Positions 41,773-53,221 of a stretch of DNA of 64,000 nucleotides are shown piece after piece. This DNA comes from Cafeteria roenbergensis (Eukaryota; Sar; Bigyra; Bicosoecida; Cafeteriaceae). The first letter of the stretch is position 1. Each line of letters starts with the position of its first letter. Under the pieces are notes generated by a model. It had not been told where the DNA came from, did not search any database, and saw only the letters and a list, made by a program, of their open reading frames with translations. Location of the stretch: contig VLTN01000072.1 of NCBI GenBank assembly GCA_008330645.1, forward strand, positions 106,446 through 170,445, given 5' to 3'. The position numbers and the translations under genes are program-made.

Positions 41773-43301
41773 ATGGGCAACAAAGGCTCGGCGACCGCCA
41801 AGACGGCGGGAGCCGCGGAGGACGATCCCCCGGTGGCGGGCAGCGGCTGGCGCAGCGAGGAGTACGTCGTGCAGCAGGCGTACGGTCCGGCGGCCACTGG
41901 AATGCTGCTTGACCGGGACGGCTCCCGCATGGTTCGCAAGCTCCGGATGCGCGTGGACGCCGAGGCGCTTGTGTTCTTGTATGCGGACCGCTCCCCTCTG
42001 ACGGCGTTTCCGTACTACAGCATCATGTGCTGGGGTGAGTGGCCCGCGTTTGCCCGCCGCGGGGCCTTGGCACAGCGAGCGCCGTCGGCTGCGGGGGCAA
42101 CCCACCGACTGGGCCCGCCTGGGGCACCGCGCCGACTGCTCGCCCGCGGCGATGCTGCCGGTGTGGCTTGCGCGGCGCCTCGCCTCGGCCACAGCCCGAC
42201 TCGCCCGACCTGGAGCGCAGGCGACAGAGCAGCAACTCAGGCTTCGCCCCGCCGCCACCCGCCACCGCCCGCCACCGCCCGCCTCCCTGACCGCCCCGCT
42301 CGTCCTCCGCAGGCCACAACGACACGAGCTTCCAGTTCCGGGCGTTTGACAACTCGCTTCCGCCCCACACCGCGTCGGTCCACGGGCCCGAACCCAGCGC
42401 AGACACTGCCGCCGCAGCCGCAGCCGCAGCCGCAGCTGGTGCTCCTGCCGCCGCCGCCGCCGCCGCGCCCGCCGCTGTCGAAGGCGGGGAGGACGCCAAG
42501 GCCCCGAGCTCCGCCCCTGGCTCTCCTGACGGGCCGGCAGCCCGCAAGCCGGCTGCCCCGGCTCGCCACGGCGACTCGGGCAGCCAGCTCTCCGAGCCCG
42601 ACGACGCAGCCATGGTCTCTCACGGGGCCGACGTTCCCGTGGAGGGCGAGCCCATCAGCGCCTCCCCTGGCCGCACGCCCCCCTTCGGCCCGTCCAGCGC
42701 CCGGGACTCTGACATCCCCGCGCCGCGCAGTCGCTCCACAAGCCCTGCCTCCAGAGCCGACGCCGTGGCGGCCGCCGATGGCGACGCCGCGCCGGCCGCA
42801 GAGGGCGACGCTGGGGCCCCAGGCGCCGGCTCCGCTGTGGGGGACTCGCTGTTCCAGCGGCCCGGAGTGACCTTTTGCCTGGTCACGTCGGAGGGGGCGC
42901 TGGTCGAGCAGCGGCTCCTCGCAGCCGTTCGTATGCTCATGTCAGACATGTCCCGCCGCGGCGTAGACGACGCAGAGCTGCTCCAGGTCACCTCCGCCAT
43001 CGACCACGACCCGGACCGGGCCATCGCGGGGCTGCGCCAGCTCGCAATCACCCGCCGCTTCGACGCAAAGCAGGCGTTCGGAATCGTGAGCCAGATTGGA
43101 AGGGTCAGCCCCTTCGACCAGGTGGAGGCAGCGGTCCTCCTCTACCCCGCGCTGATGAACACGGAAAGCTTCCACGTGGTGCTGGCCGCCTTCGAGGACG
43201 ACGACGACAAGGACAACGTCTGCCACAGACTCGGGCTCGACCTGGCCCAGGTGATGAGGGGAGCCGTGGGCGCAGGCAAGCACAAGGCCAGGCAGGCGTG
43301 A
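41773..43301 (+). CDS. DUF4476-domain protein with N-terminal PH-like region
   Basis: Exon 1 (41773-42034) and exon 2 (42313-43301), phase 1 across a 278-bp intron (GTGAGT...CCGCAG), give 416 residues. The N-terminus has a possible myristoylation signal (MGNKGS), then a beta-rich segment (LRMRVDAEALVFLYADRSPL, ...YYSIMCWG, NDTSFQFRAFD) resembling a PH-like domain that continues exactly across the splice junction. An Ala-rich linker follows. The C-terminal ~90 residues match the all-helical DUF4476 repeat pattern (ITRRFDAKQAFGIVSQIGRV, FDQVEAAVLLYPALMNTESF). This domain occurs in bacteria and many protists. Its biochemical role is not known to me; membrane-associated signalling is speculative. 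Confidence 0.78.
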
Positions 43302-43748
43302 GCTCCCGGCGGGCGTGGCCGGCGGGGCTGCCCGGCCCCGTGGGGCGGGCGCAAGGCTGCAAGCGCGGCAGGGGGGGAGGGGGGCTTGATTCTTTTTTTG
43401 TGTGTGTTGCGAGGGGCTCACGCGTGGGCTTACGCGCGCAGACACGCTGCGCCGACCCGACGGCCGCATGGATCGTCAGATCGTCGCGCGTGCGCATGTG
43501 CATATGTGTGCGCGTGGGCGTGTTCGTGTTGCAGCGCTGGCGCGGAGCCAATCGCGCGCCCGTGCGCGCCATGGGTTGGGGGCTTGTGACAGGCGCGCCG
43601 CCGCTGAGGCCTCAGCGACGGACCCCACACGGAATCGGTGCGACAATGCAAACGGGGCGGGACAACGAACGCTCGACAGACGGCTCCACCGAGCTGGAAG
43701 CGACCTGAGACAGCGGGGGGGGGGGGGGAGGGGGCGCCACAACCCAGG
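43302..43748. other. Convergent intergenic region with GT-rich and G-run tracts
   Basis: Contains a T run with GT repeats near 43390-43410, a TG-rich patch near 43490-43530 and a G run near 43712-43725. No gene is seen. Confidence 0.55.
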
Positions 43749-45653
43749 CTAGTACGCACCCCGGGCTCCGCCCGACACGGCGACGCCGGTCCCGCCAGCA
43801 GCGGCCAGTGCGGCCTCCGCCTCGGCCAGCCCGCTGCCCTTTCCACCGCGGGTGTCCCGGACTGCCGCCTCCTCCGCCGCTGCCGCCTCCTCCTCCTCAC
43901 CGGCTTCCCCCCCTCCCCCCATCCCAATCTCCCGCATCAGCAGCGCGAGCTGCGACTGGAGGCGCACGTTGTCCGCGGCCAGGCTGCGGCAGCGGCGCGC
44001 CAGCACTGCCGACACCCAGCGCTGCTCCAGCTCCGACGCCTGCTCGCCGCCCTCCACCTCGTCCCTGACGATGAACCCTGCCCGAACGAGCCGCCGGGGC
44101 GGACCCCTGGGGCTCTCTTCGTCCGCCGACGAGCCGCCACGCCTGCCGCCGCTGCCCGGGCCCGGGCTGCCCGCGGTCCGTCGCGTCCCCCCGCCACTCT
44201 CCGCGCCCGCGCCCGCACCCGCACCCGCACCCACGTCCTCGTCCGCATGATCCTCTTCCCGGCGGCCGAGCACTGCTTCCCGGATGGTGCGTTTCGCCGC
44301 CTCCGCCTCCGCGGGAGGCACCCGCAGCAGCAGGTGCCTCTGCTCGACGCGCTGCTCGACCCGGCCGTTGTCCAGGCGCACCGTGTACACGGCCGTCGCG
44401 CCGCCCCCGCGCACCGCAACCACGCGCCCCCTCCGCCACGTCACCGTGCCCGGCGTCGACGTCAGCGACCCCTGCGTCTGCACCTCCACGTCGTCGCCCT
44501 CCTCTGGAAGCGGCGCGACCATGCGGCCCACGGCCGCCTCCGCCTCCTTGAATCCCGTCTCGTAGGCTGCGGCGGCCGCCTCCGCCGCCTTGGCAGCCGC
44601 CTCTGCCCTGTCGGCTCTGTCAGCCTCCCTGCCCAGCCGCTGCCGCGCCTCAGCGAGCTGGCGGCGGGTCGCGGCCAGCTGGCGGCTGGTGCTCGCCACT
44701 TCGCTGTGAGCGCGCGACAGCTCCGTTTGCAGGACGCGGGCACCGGGGGCGGGCTCCTCCTCTGGGCTGGGGGCCGCCGGCGAAGCGGGCGCGGCGCGGC
44801 CATCGCCGCGGGCGGAGCGTGCGCGGGCCTTGCCTTGGCGCGACGACTGCGCCGCGCGGGCCGAGCGCTGCTGAGGGGCGGCCTGCCTCCGGTGCTGCTG
44901 GGTCTGCGGCGGCACCGCCGCCTCCCCTGCCGCGGACGCAGTTGCCGCCGCCGCCTGCAGCTTGTGGGAACGCCGCTCCGACGCCAGGTCCCTGGAGAGC
45001 GCCACGATGCGGTCCTCCTGGGACCGCACGAGACGGCGCAGCGAGGCAACCTGCCGGGAGAGGCGCGCGGGAAGCGTGGCGGGAATCCCTTGCGCGTCAG
45101 TTGCAGCCCCGGACCGCTTCGCTGCAGCCGACGCAGGCCGCCGCTTCCCTCCCTGTGCCGAGCCGGCGTACGCATCAGCGGCCACGGCGATGCCGCTGTG
45201 GGTCGCGGCGCTGAAGCCCTTGCCGCGCGTCCCGGATGCGGGACCACCTTGCGCGCTGGAAGTCAATCCGGCTGCGGCAAGCGCGTCAACGACCCGAGGA
45301 AGCTCCGACACCACGCCCTCGCGCACCCCACGCATGATTGCATCCACATCAACGCCGACAAAGGCGGCCTCGCGGTCTCGGCTTCGTGGGGCGAGCCCCG
45401 AGCGGTAGCCGTTGCTTGCGCCCAGCTCGCCCTGCGAGAGCCCGACGCCCGCTCCGCGGGCACCCTCTGCGCCCGGAAGCAAGTCCGAGCTTCGGACTGG
45501 CGACGGCGCACCGAGCAGGCGACCCTGGTCGGGTTCGCTTCTGCGAGGTCCGTCCGCGCGCTGGCCGGGTCCTGGCTCAAGTCCCGCTCTGACCCCGGCG
45601 TGGGCGCCCGCGTCCACGAAGCCGTCATCGGAGTAGTTGTCCCCGTCCGCCAT
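43749..45653 (-). CDS. Coiled-coil protein with Tudor/SH3-like domain
   Basis: A single exon of 634 residues. It starts with an acidic motif (GDNYSDDGFVD). Residues about 80-120 hold an amphipathic helix (VDVDAIMRGVREGVVSELPR). Two coiled-coil segments follow (SRQVASLRRLVRSQEDRIVA; QLAATRRQLAEARQRLGREA). Next is a ~65-residue beta-rich segment (VTWRRGRVVAVRGGGATAVY, YTVRLDNGRVEQRVE) that looks like a Tudor/SH3-type barrel. Near the C-terminus another short coil (LEQRWVSAVLARRCRSLAAD) precedes a Gly/Ala-rich end. This architecture is common among centrosomal and flagellar basal-body proteins of protists, but I cannot name the family. The start codon is the first ATG after the divergent gap and gives the acidic N-terminus. 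Confidence 0.65.
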   Translation of the reverse strand: MADGDNYSDDGFVDAGAHAGVRAGLEPGPGQRADGPRRSEPDQGRLLGAPSPVRSSDLLPGAEGARGAGVGLSQGELGASNGYRSGLAPRSRDREAAFVGVDVDAIMRGVREGVVSELPRVVDALAAAGLTSSAQGGPASGTRGKGFSAATHSGIAVAADAYAGSAQGGKRRPASAAAKRSGAATDAQGIPATLPARLSRQVASLRRLVRSQEDRIVALSRDLASERRSHKLQAAAATASAAGEAAVPPQTQQHRRQAAPQQRSARAAQSSRQGKARARSARGDGRAAPASPAAPSPEEEPAPGARVLQTELSRAHSEVASTSRQLAATRRQLAEARQRLGREADRADRAEAAAKAAEAAAAAYETGFKEAEAAVGRMVAPLPEEGDDVEVQTQGSLTSTPGTVTWRRGRVVAVRGGGATAVYTVRLDNGRVEQRVEQRHLLLRVPPAEAEAAKRTIREAVLGRREEDHADEDVGAGAGAGAGAESGGGTRRTAGSPGPGSGGRRGGSSADEESPRGPPRRLVRAGFIVRDEVEGGEQASELEQRWVSAVLARRCRSLAADNVRLQSQLALLMREIGMGGGGEAGEEEEAAAAEEAAVRDTRGGKGSGLAEAEAALAAAGGTGVAVSGGARGAY

Positions 45654-46500
45654 GGGAACAGGCCCCTGCAGTCGGTGCCAGCGAGCAGTCGCAAGCCCGC
45701 GCGTGCAGGCCGCGCGTGGCGAGAGGGGCTCGCCATGGCGTTTCCCGATAGTCCTCCCGCTGCCTCTGCCCTGCGCGCTTTTTGGCCGCCGCCGCTGCGA
45801 GCTTGTCGAGCCCGGCCACCGGCGCACCAGGCGAGCGCTCCGAGCAGCCCCTCGACCTGTGCCCCGACGACCCCTCGCTGGGGTTTGCACACTCTGCCGC
45901 CCTATGCTGCACCCCTGCGGGACCCGATCCGAAGCGGCTTTCGGAGCTGTGCGCCTCGGCCTCGCTGGGCGGGCACTGGGCGTAAAAAAAACACCGGCCC
46001 CTTCGGCAAGAGGGCCGCGGGCCGTTGAGGCGTCGCGGCGTTCCGCTGGACGACCACGGCAATGGAGCGGTCAATCGCGCTGCGGCGCAACCTCCGCTCG
46101 CACGAGGCCGTGCCCGCAACCGCAACTCGCAACCCAAGGTGATGCGCTGGCCCTCTTCGGCCCAAAGGGCCAGGCAGGGCCCGCGCATATCGAGGCGCGG
46201 GGCACGTAGTCTTCGGGACGGACGTCACTGCCTGGCATGTGGCGGTCGGAGAGAGCAGGTGCGGGGTGCGCTTGAAGGCGGGAATCGTCGGGGGCAAGGC
46301 CACACTCGAGCAGCGCAAGGGGCGAGCAGCGGGCACGGAAACGCACACAACCAGTCAGTATGGGTGGGACAGGCATTCTCACCCCAACAAACGCACAGCG
46401 CTCGTGCCTGACCCGAACCCGCTGCCAGCTTCCAGCGTGCGTCGGCTCTGCGACTGGCAGCTCTCCGCACCGGGCTTGCACACCCTCGGGAACTCGCGGC
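45654..46500. other. Long divergent intergenic region
   Basis: At 847 bp this is the largest gap in the gene-dense part, between the coiled-coil/Tudor gene (-) and dymeclin (+). It includes an A run near 45984. Short open frames are present on both strands but none shows recognisable protein features. Confidence 0.5.
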
Positions 46501-49500
46501 ATGGGTGCCTCAGCCAGCGCTAGCGCGCTCAACGAGCAAGGTGCAAAGGCGCTGGACGAGCTGTCTGGGGCCGGCCCGCTTGATGCCAGCAACCCGGCCT
46601 GGAACGTGCTGCTGGGGAGTCAGCACAAGCTGCACGTGGCCGACGCGGGCGCAATCCAGGAGTCCATTGCCAAGGCGGCCAAGGACCTGAGTGAGGCTTC
46701 GATGGGCCTCCGGTCCGGGCGGCAGCCGCCCGCCGCGCGCGGAGGGGCTTTGCGGGAACGCTCCGCAACAGAAGCTGCTGCTGGCCTTTTGCCGCGCGTT
46801 TCTCTTGCGAGCCCTGCGGCTGCCGCCCCGCGCCAGGGCCAGGCGCTCGCCGCAAACGATGCATAGTGTCTGCGCCTCGCTCTCCCCCCCCTCCTTGTCC
46901 TGATCTCGCCTGCAGTCCGCAATGGGGGAGCGTCCGGCAACCTTGGGGAGCTGGCACGTCAAGCAGCGGCCCGCATCGCTGGCGTGGTCGCGCAGGGCCG
47001 CGCCGCTGCTCCCGACGACGTCATCGCCGCTGTGAACTCGATTGTGCTCGTGCGGGTGCTCAGCAAAGCGGTGCAGGACGAGCGAGGCGCGGCTGCGCTG
47101 GCAGCCCTGATGGCCCGGCCGAGGGAGGGAGCGCCTTGCGGCACCACGTCGCTTGTGCGAGCCCTTGTCGTCGCCCTGGCCGTGCTGCCCGTGGACTCCA
47201 TGGTCTGCACGATGACAGCTCGCCCGCACGGCGGCATGGGCGTAAGCGGAAAGCTGTACTCGCTCGCTGTCGAGGCGGCAGGCTTGCTGCTCGTGCTCTT
47301 GTCTTCCCACCTGGTTTCGGAGTCGGCCCCACTGGCAGGCCCAGCGCTCTCCTGGCCAGAGGCTGTCCACGCGATGTCCGAGTCTGCCGCTGCGGGCCTA
47401 GGGGATGCTGCCACGCCCGCTGCGTGGTCGTGGCCGGCGGCAGAGGCGGCAACCCGCGCCTCGCTCACGCAGCACCCGTTTTGGGAGCTGGTCATGGCCG
47501 CAGGCGACGCAACGCTCGCCGACGAGGAGGCCCACCTGCGCGGCATGGCAGCTCCGAGCTCGGCGCCGGCGCCCGCCCCTCCCACCGCAGCCCCGGGCGG
47601 CGCGGCCAGCAAGTCTGCATCCGCCGCCGAGGCCGCCGCCGCCGCCGCTGCCTCCCGGGCGCAGAGCCGCGCCGCCGTGGGCGGGGCTCTCCTTGCGGCG
47701 CTCCTCGGCCACGCGGCTGCCATGCGCGACTCGGACTCTGTGGTCGCGGACGGCGACATCGACGGCGGCCACGCCTCCGCCGCAGCGACGGCCGACGCCT
47801 CCATCAGAGCCCGCTGCGCAGGCGTGTCGGTCTACGGCCACAAGGCTGTGTCCAGCACCATGGACGCCCCGCCCTCCGCCTCCGTGCCGCCCTCCCCGCA
47901 ACAGGCACCGTCGTCGTCGTCGTCGACGTCCGCTGCCGCGGCTGCCTCCCAGCGTGACCTTTTGGACGTCATCATCGACGCAGGCGCCGCCATCGCGCGC
48001 CTCCCCCGCCAGCTCATGGCCCTCGTTATGGCAGAGGGCACCCCCAGCCCCCGCCCCCTGGCTCAGCGCGCCGCCGCCCTCCTCCTCCTCCTCGTCCACG
48101 CCCACCGCCGCCGCTCCCCGGCGGTGGAGGCGGCGGATGCCCGCGCCGCGGCCTCGTCGCCGGACGTCGCCCGCCGCACAGCCGCTGCATCGGCCACGGC
48201 CGACGGCCCCGCCGCGGCCGTGCCTGGCCGCGCCGTCGCCGCCGGAGCCCGCTCCCCCACTGCCGAGGCCGCGGCCTGCACCCGCCGGGCCGCCGTCAAC
48301 CCCTACCGGCTCGCCCTGCAGCTGCTCCACGACCCCAAGGCTGCCGACTTCGCGGCCTCCCAGGACGCCGCGCGGCCGCCCCCCCCGCCCCCGGCCGCGG
48401 CCGTGTGCGACGCCGGCTGGTGCGCCACTGCCCTCGGAGCGGCGGTCACAACGGGCGGCGACGTCGGCGTTCTCCTCCTCTACACGGCTCTCTACGTCAG
48501 CCCCGCCCTCAGGGCGTCGCTCACCGCCTCCGCCTCCGGCTGGGTCCTCCCAGCTTTTGGCCGCCTGCACGAGCTGTCGGAGGGCGGGGAAGCCTCCCGC
48601 CCCGGCGCGCAGAGCCGTCGCGTCGTGGCCGCCGTCACGTGCCTGCTCGCGTCGCAGGCGGGGCGCATGGTCACCCACCTCAACAGCGCCGACGGCGGCG
48701 GGGACCACTCCCCCCAGTGGCTCTGCCGCGGCGGTATGGCGGGCGGCCTGCCCCTAGTGGGCTCCGCGCGCGTCGGCGCCATCATGGTGATCGTGCTCGC
48801 CAGAGCCGCCCGCGCCTGCCTCCGTGGCAACAGAGCCTCCCAGGAGGGGTACACCCTCACGAACCTCTGCGCCGCCCTCAGCAACAGCACCGCCGGGCTC
48901 GTCGACTGCCACACCGTGGCCGCCGACGCCATGGCAGAGCTCTTCGTGTCTCTGGCCAAGAGGGCGAGCAGAGCCGTCGCCCTGGCCCGGGCGCCTGTCG
49001 CCGCTCCCAAGGTGGCAGACCCGGCGGCGGCTGGGGCGGCCGCCGCAGGTGGTTCGGCTGCGGCAGCGGCAGCCGGTCCCGGTGCCGCTGGCGCCGCTGA
49101 CGCCGCCGCCGCCCGCGACCGGGCCCGCCGGCTGGAGTCATACGCCGCCTCGCTCGCGGAGGAGTTGCTCGTCGTGGCAGGCGCGGTCCGGGCGTGCCTG
49201 GGGCCTCGGCGCCTCAGCCGCAACCTCGTGCTGCTGTACGCGCTGCTCTGCCGGCAGGAGGAGGTGCAGGCGGCCGCAGCGGCCGCAGCGGCGGGGCACC
49301 CGGGGTGGCCGGCGGCGCTGAAGGAGGTGACGGCGGAGCTGGCGCGTCTGGTGAGGTTCACGGGGGGCTCGCTGCAGGCGCGCATGCGGATGGAGGAGGA
49401 CGCCGCTGGGGCCACGGACGAGGAGAACGCCGTGGCGTGGCTCGGGGATGCCGTGCGGAGCTGGGAGGGGCGGCGGGGGGCGGTGCCGGAGGCGGAGCTG

Positions 49501-50031
49501 GCGGCCCTGGAGGAGGAGGCGCGCGGCGCGGCCGAGGGGCCGGCGGCGGCGGCGGCGGAGGGGGCAGCGGCCGGCGCGGAGAGCGGAGACACTGCGGCGC
49601 CGGCAGCGGCACCGGCGGGCCAGGCAGGGGGCGGAAGCGGGGCTGCGGTGGTGCCCGGGCGCGCGGCGGGAGCGGCAGCGGATGAGGAGGCGGGCGGCGG
49701 CGGCGGCAGCGGCAGCGGGGGCCGGCGCGCCCCTGCTGCGTGGAGCGCTGGCTGGGAGCAGTGCGAGACCGTGGCGGGGGGCTTCTCGTACGACGAGGAG
49801 GGCGAGCCTGAGCGCTTCTTCGTGCCCAGGGCGTGGGCCGAGGCCATGGCTGCCACGGGGGACCTCGGCTGGCGCAGCTCGGCCGGCATGGCGAGGCTGC
49901 TCCCAGCGGACGAGGTGGCCGATGCTGTCGCCACCGACCCGGTCAAGGCGGCGCCGGCACCTGCAGCTGAGGAGCCGAGGCGGGAGAGCGAGGCGGCTGC
50001 GGCACCGGGCGACGCTGCGGCCATTGTGTGA
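46501..50031 (+). CDS. DYM: Dymeclin
   Basis: Exon 1 (46501-46690) and exon 2 (46916-50031), phase 1 across a 225-bp intron (GTGAGG...CTGCAG), give 1101 residues, well above the ~670 of animal dymeclin. Dymeclin is a peripheral Golgi protein needed for Golgi organisation and trafficking. Colinear matches: the myristoylation-type start MGASASASALNEQ, LDELSGAGPLDASNPAWNVL, GNLGELARQ, LLLYTALYVSPALRASL, YTLTNLCAALSNSTAGL, a late helix (LLYALLCRQEE) and the C-terminal signature FSYDEEGEPERFFVPRAWAEAM. The extra length is Ala-rich insertion between the conserved helices, in keeping with other proteins here. The exon junction falls just before the conserved GNLG block. Confidence 0.92.
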
Positions 50032-50171
50032 GCCGGCGGCCGGGCGAGCTCTGCGCGGCCAGAGGGGCGCACGCGCGCATGCTGCCGCGTGCTGCGCTCA
50101 ATGGGCGCCTACGTATATGTTCATCCCGCGCGCACACAAGCCACACGCCAACGGGCAACGCGCAGCTGGTC

Positions 50172-50498
50172 TCATGCGAGAGGCGGCTGCAGGGCTGCGA
50201 TGAGCGCAGGCGGGAACTTGCCCTCGCCGTGGCGCTTCTGAAACTGCGCCTCGGTCAGGGCCTGGATCTCCACCGCGTGGATGGCGGCCATCGCCTCCTC
50301 GCCGAGCGCCTCGTGCACCTTTCGCTGCCGCTTCAGAGGCAGCTCGCCGCTGAACCCGTCGGACACGATGAGCATCACGAACGACAGCCCGCAGCCGCCC
50401 GAGTTGTCAACAACGGCCAGGCGTGAGGGCGAAAGCTTGGCCTTGAGCGCTGCACGGATCGACGCCTCCGTGTAGGCCTCCTCGCCCGCAGCAGCCAT
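50172..50498 (-). CDS. BolA-like protein
   Basis: A single exon of 108 residues, the usual BolA length. Visible family features: [20 protein letters not shown] (helix and first strand), then [20 protein letters not shown] (the class II KH-like core with FxG...L..R), then [20 protein letters not shown]. BolA2-type proteins pair with monothiol glutaredoxins to carry [2Fe-2S] clusters; a conserved His is present in the loop after the KH-like strands (RKVHEAL). No organelle-targeting peptide is evident from the chosen ATG, so a cytosolic BolA2-like role is favoured. The frame is open upstream, so a longer N-terminus is possible. Confidence 0.88.
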   Translation of the reverse strand: MAAAGEEAYTEASIRAALKAKLSPSRLAVVDNSGGCGLSFVMLIVSDGFSGELPLKRQRKVHEALGEEAMAAIHAVEIQALTEAQFQKRHGEGKFPPALIAALQPPLA

Positions 50499-50829
50499 GG
50501 TCCCGTCCCAAACGGAGTGGGACGCAGCGTTGCGGAACTCGTGATGGCTCTGCAGGCGGCTGCGGCCCTCCCCGCGCGGCCCTGGAATATACTGGCGAAG
50601 CTCGCGGACAAGGCCGTGGAAAGCAGTCGGAGGCGCTTGGCGGCTCGCTCCACGACAGGCTCGGCCGCACGGTGGCGCCCAAGCGGTGCCTGGGCGCGCA
50701 GTTTGCCTGGGGGCGCCCAATATTTGCCCCCCGCAGAGCAAGCGGTTTGTCCTCGCTCGCCCGCCAGCCCGGCACCGGCCCTTCTCGCTCCCCGGAGTCT
50801 CGCTCCCAGCCCCAACCCGACCGGCCGTC
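50499..50829. other. Divergent intergenic region (BolA / SmE)
   Basis: 331 bp between two start codons. Presumed shared promoter; no motif identified. Confidence 0.45.
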
Positions 50830-51464
50830 ATGTCCCGCGTCGCCAAGCAGATGATTCAGCCGGTGTCGGCACTGTTCGACATGCTGAAGCGCGTGAGTGC
50901 GGGCTGCCAATGCCGGCGCGAGTGCTCGTCTGCGCTGCCCAATTGCCCCCGAGGCGCCAGCTCGCTCCCGCAAAACCCACCCACCCCTCGCCCTGTCTGT
51001 GTGCTGGAACGCAGCACGACCGCATCCAGATCTGGCTCACGGAGCGCCCGTCCGTCCGGATCGAGGGCATCCTCTTTGTGAGCTGCAGGGCGCCCCCTTG
51101 GCGCCGCGCGCGAGGGACGCTTGCCCCCTGCCCGCTAGGCTGCGGTGCTGCGAATGCGTGGCTTCTGCTGGCCATCGTCACTGCGCTGCCCCCCCCCCCC
51201 TCCCCTGCCCTGCCTCCCTCACAGGGTTTTGACGAGTTCATGAACCTGACTCTGCACGACGCCGAGGAGATCGACACCAAGACCGGAGCCCGCGTGTCTC
51301 TTGGCCGCACCCTGCTCAAGGGGGACAACATCACCTTGATCATGAAGGCCGAGGCGGCGGCGGCGGCAGGCGCTGCTGACGCTGGGTCCGCGGCGGCTGC
51401 AGGGGGAGAGGCAGCGTCCTCCTCCTCCGCAGCAGCGGCGGCGGCCGCGCCGGCGGAGGCATGA
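50830..51464 (+). CDS. SNRPE: Small nuclear ribonucleoprotein E (SmE)
   Basis: Three exons, 50830-50892, 51015-51077 and 51225-51464, all phase 0 (donors GTGAGT and GTGAGC), give 121 residues. It is one of the seven Sm proteins that ring the U1, U2, U4 and U5 snRNA Sm site. The Sm1 and Sm2 motifs are clear: [35 protein letters not shown], and [14 protein letters not shown]. Both junctions fall inside conserved motifs, which supports the model. The C-terminus continues ~28 residues past the usual end as an Ala/Ser-rich tail. The upstream gene is BolA, head-to-head. Confidence 0.95.
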
Positions 51465-51916
51465 GTCCCCGGCTCGAGACCCACCCTGCAAACCGAGCAA
51501 TACGCGGGTGCGATCGCCCTGCTTGCGTTCGTGCGTGACGGAGCGCGCCTCAGAGTTCGGGCGGCTGGGCCAGCTGTGTGGTGGCTGGGGGCTCACTCGC
51601 GCGCTGTGGGGACTGCGTCCAGTCAGCCACCGGCCACCGCCCCGTCATAGCCCAGCCGTGCGTTGTCTGCCAGGGCGCGTGCTGTTTTCATCAACCCGGC
51701 CTTGGCCACGCCGCCGGCGCCTCCTTACCGCCCACACACGCCGCCGGCACACGGCTTGGCCGGAAGGCTTGCACGACCGCCCCTGCCCCCGAACACACAC
51801 ATATACACGCGCCCGCACACAAGCACATACAGACGGGCCGGCCGCCCCGTGCCACCCCCGCATGCGCTAGCGGCCGTATCGTCCCGGCGGGGGCCCCCCG
51901 CCGGCCGGCCACCCCG
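51465..51916. other. Convergent intergenic region with CA-rich tract
   Basis: Includes a CA-rich patch near 51793-51830. Frames across it have no domain content. Confidence 0.5.
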
Positions 51917-53184
51917 TCAAGACGACGTTGCGCAAGCTGCCATGTGCCCCGTCTCCAGCGCCGCCACCACGCCCCGCTTCGTCACCCGCAGCACGCACAT
52001 TCCGCTCGCCAGCGGAGGCAGGCCAGCCAGCGATGTGCGCGCCTGCGGCGGGACGGTACTCCTGCCCACCCGATCGCTCCATCGCTTCGAGGCAGCGCGA
52101 CCGGCCCCGCCTGGCTCGTTGTCAGCCGAAGAAGCAGCAGCAGCAGCAGCGCCACCCCGCCCGCCCTCCGCCTCCGCCTCCGCCTCCCGCTCCCGCTCCG
52201 CCGCCGCTGCCTCCTCCTCGGAGTCTTCAGCGCCCTCCGCAGAGTCCATCTCGCCCCCCTGCGAGGAGGAGCAGTCCGACGGCTCCCACCGAGTGACCAG
52301 CTCGGGACCGGCACATCCATCGAAGCCGTCCGACGCGCTCCTCCAGGGCAGGCCGAGCGCGATCCTGCGAGCCAGCCCGCGAGGAGGCAGCAGCGACGGC
52401 ATGTCCGCCCGCCGCAGCCACGAGCGCCCTGGAGCAGGAGAGGCCGCGGCGGCCTCCCCGGGGCCCGCCGCAGAGACCGCCAGCTCGGGTCCAAGCACCG
52501 CCTTGGCACCCCCGTACACCAGCGCCCGCAGGCACAGCGCAGCGCCCAGGCGGTTTCGCGTGGCGGATCCGCGATCCAGACTGGCTGTTGTCGCCGGCTC
52601 TACCTCAGACGCGGCCTCGCCCGCCGCCTGCACCGCTGACGGCGCAGCCGCCGCCGCCGCGACCGCCCTCGCGGCATCTGCAGCAGCTGCCGCGTCCGAC
52701 GCCACCCAGTGCTGCAGCCCCGCCACCCCTGCTGCGAGAGTGCCCCGCTGTCCCGGAAGCGGGCCCGACAGCAGTGCCACCAAGTGAACCGCACCCGACC
52801 GAGCGTGTCTCCCCTCCCGCCGCAGCCAAGCAGTGACGCCTCGCTCGCTGCCGAAGCAACGCGGGTCGACAACCACCAGCCGCAGCCCGCTCACCCACGC
52901 CGCGCGGCACCCGTGCGGACCCACGCCGCCGCCCCGGGCCATGGCTGCTCCGCCCTCAGCGCCAGCGCCAGCGCCGCCACCAGCGCCGGCCACTCCCATC
53001 ACAGTGATGTCCTCGCGCAGGCAAGCCAGCGCTCCGCGCAGCAACACCATCGCGGAGGCTCTGCCGGCAGAGCTGAGCTCGGGAGCAACGAGGCGGCCAA
53101 GCACCACCACCGCGCGCACGGGCCCTGCGGCTCTGCTCCCGTGGCCCGCCGCGCCCGCGCCACCGTCGGCGTCAGTTTCGGCGT

Positions 53185-53221
<37 letters not shown>

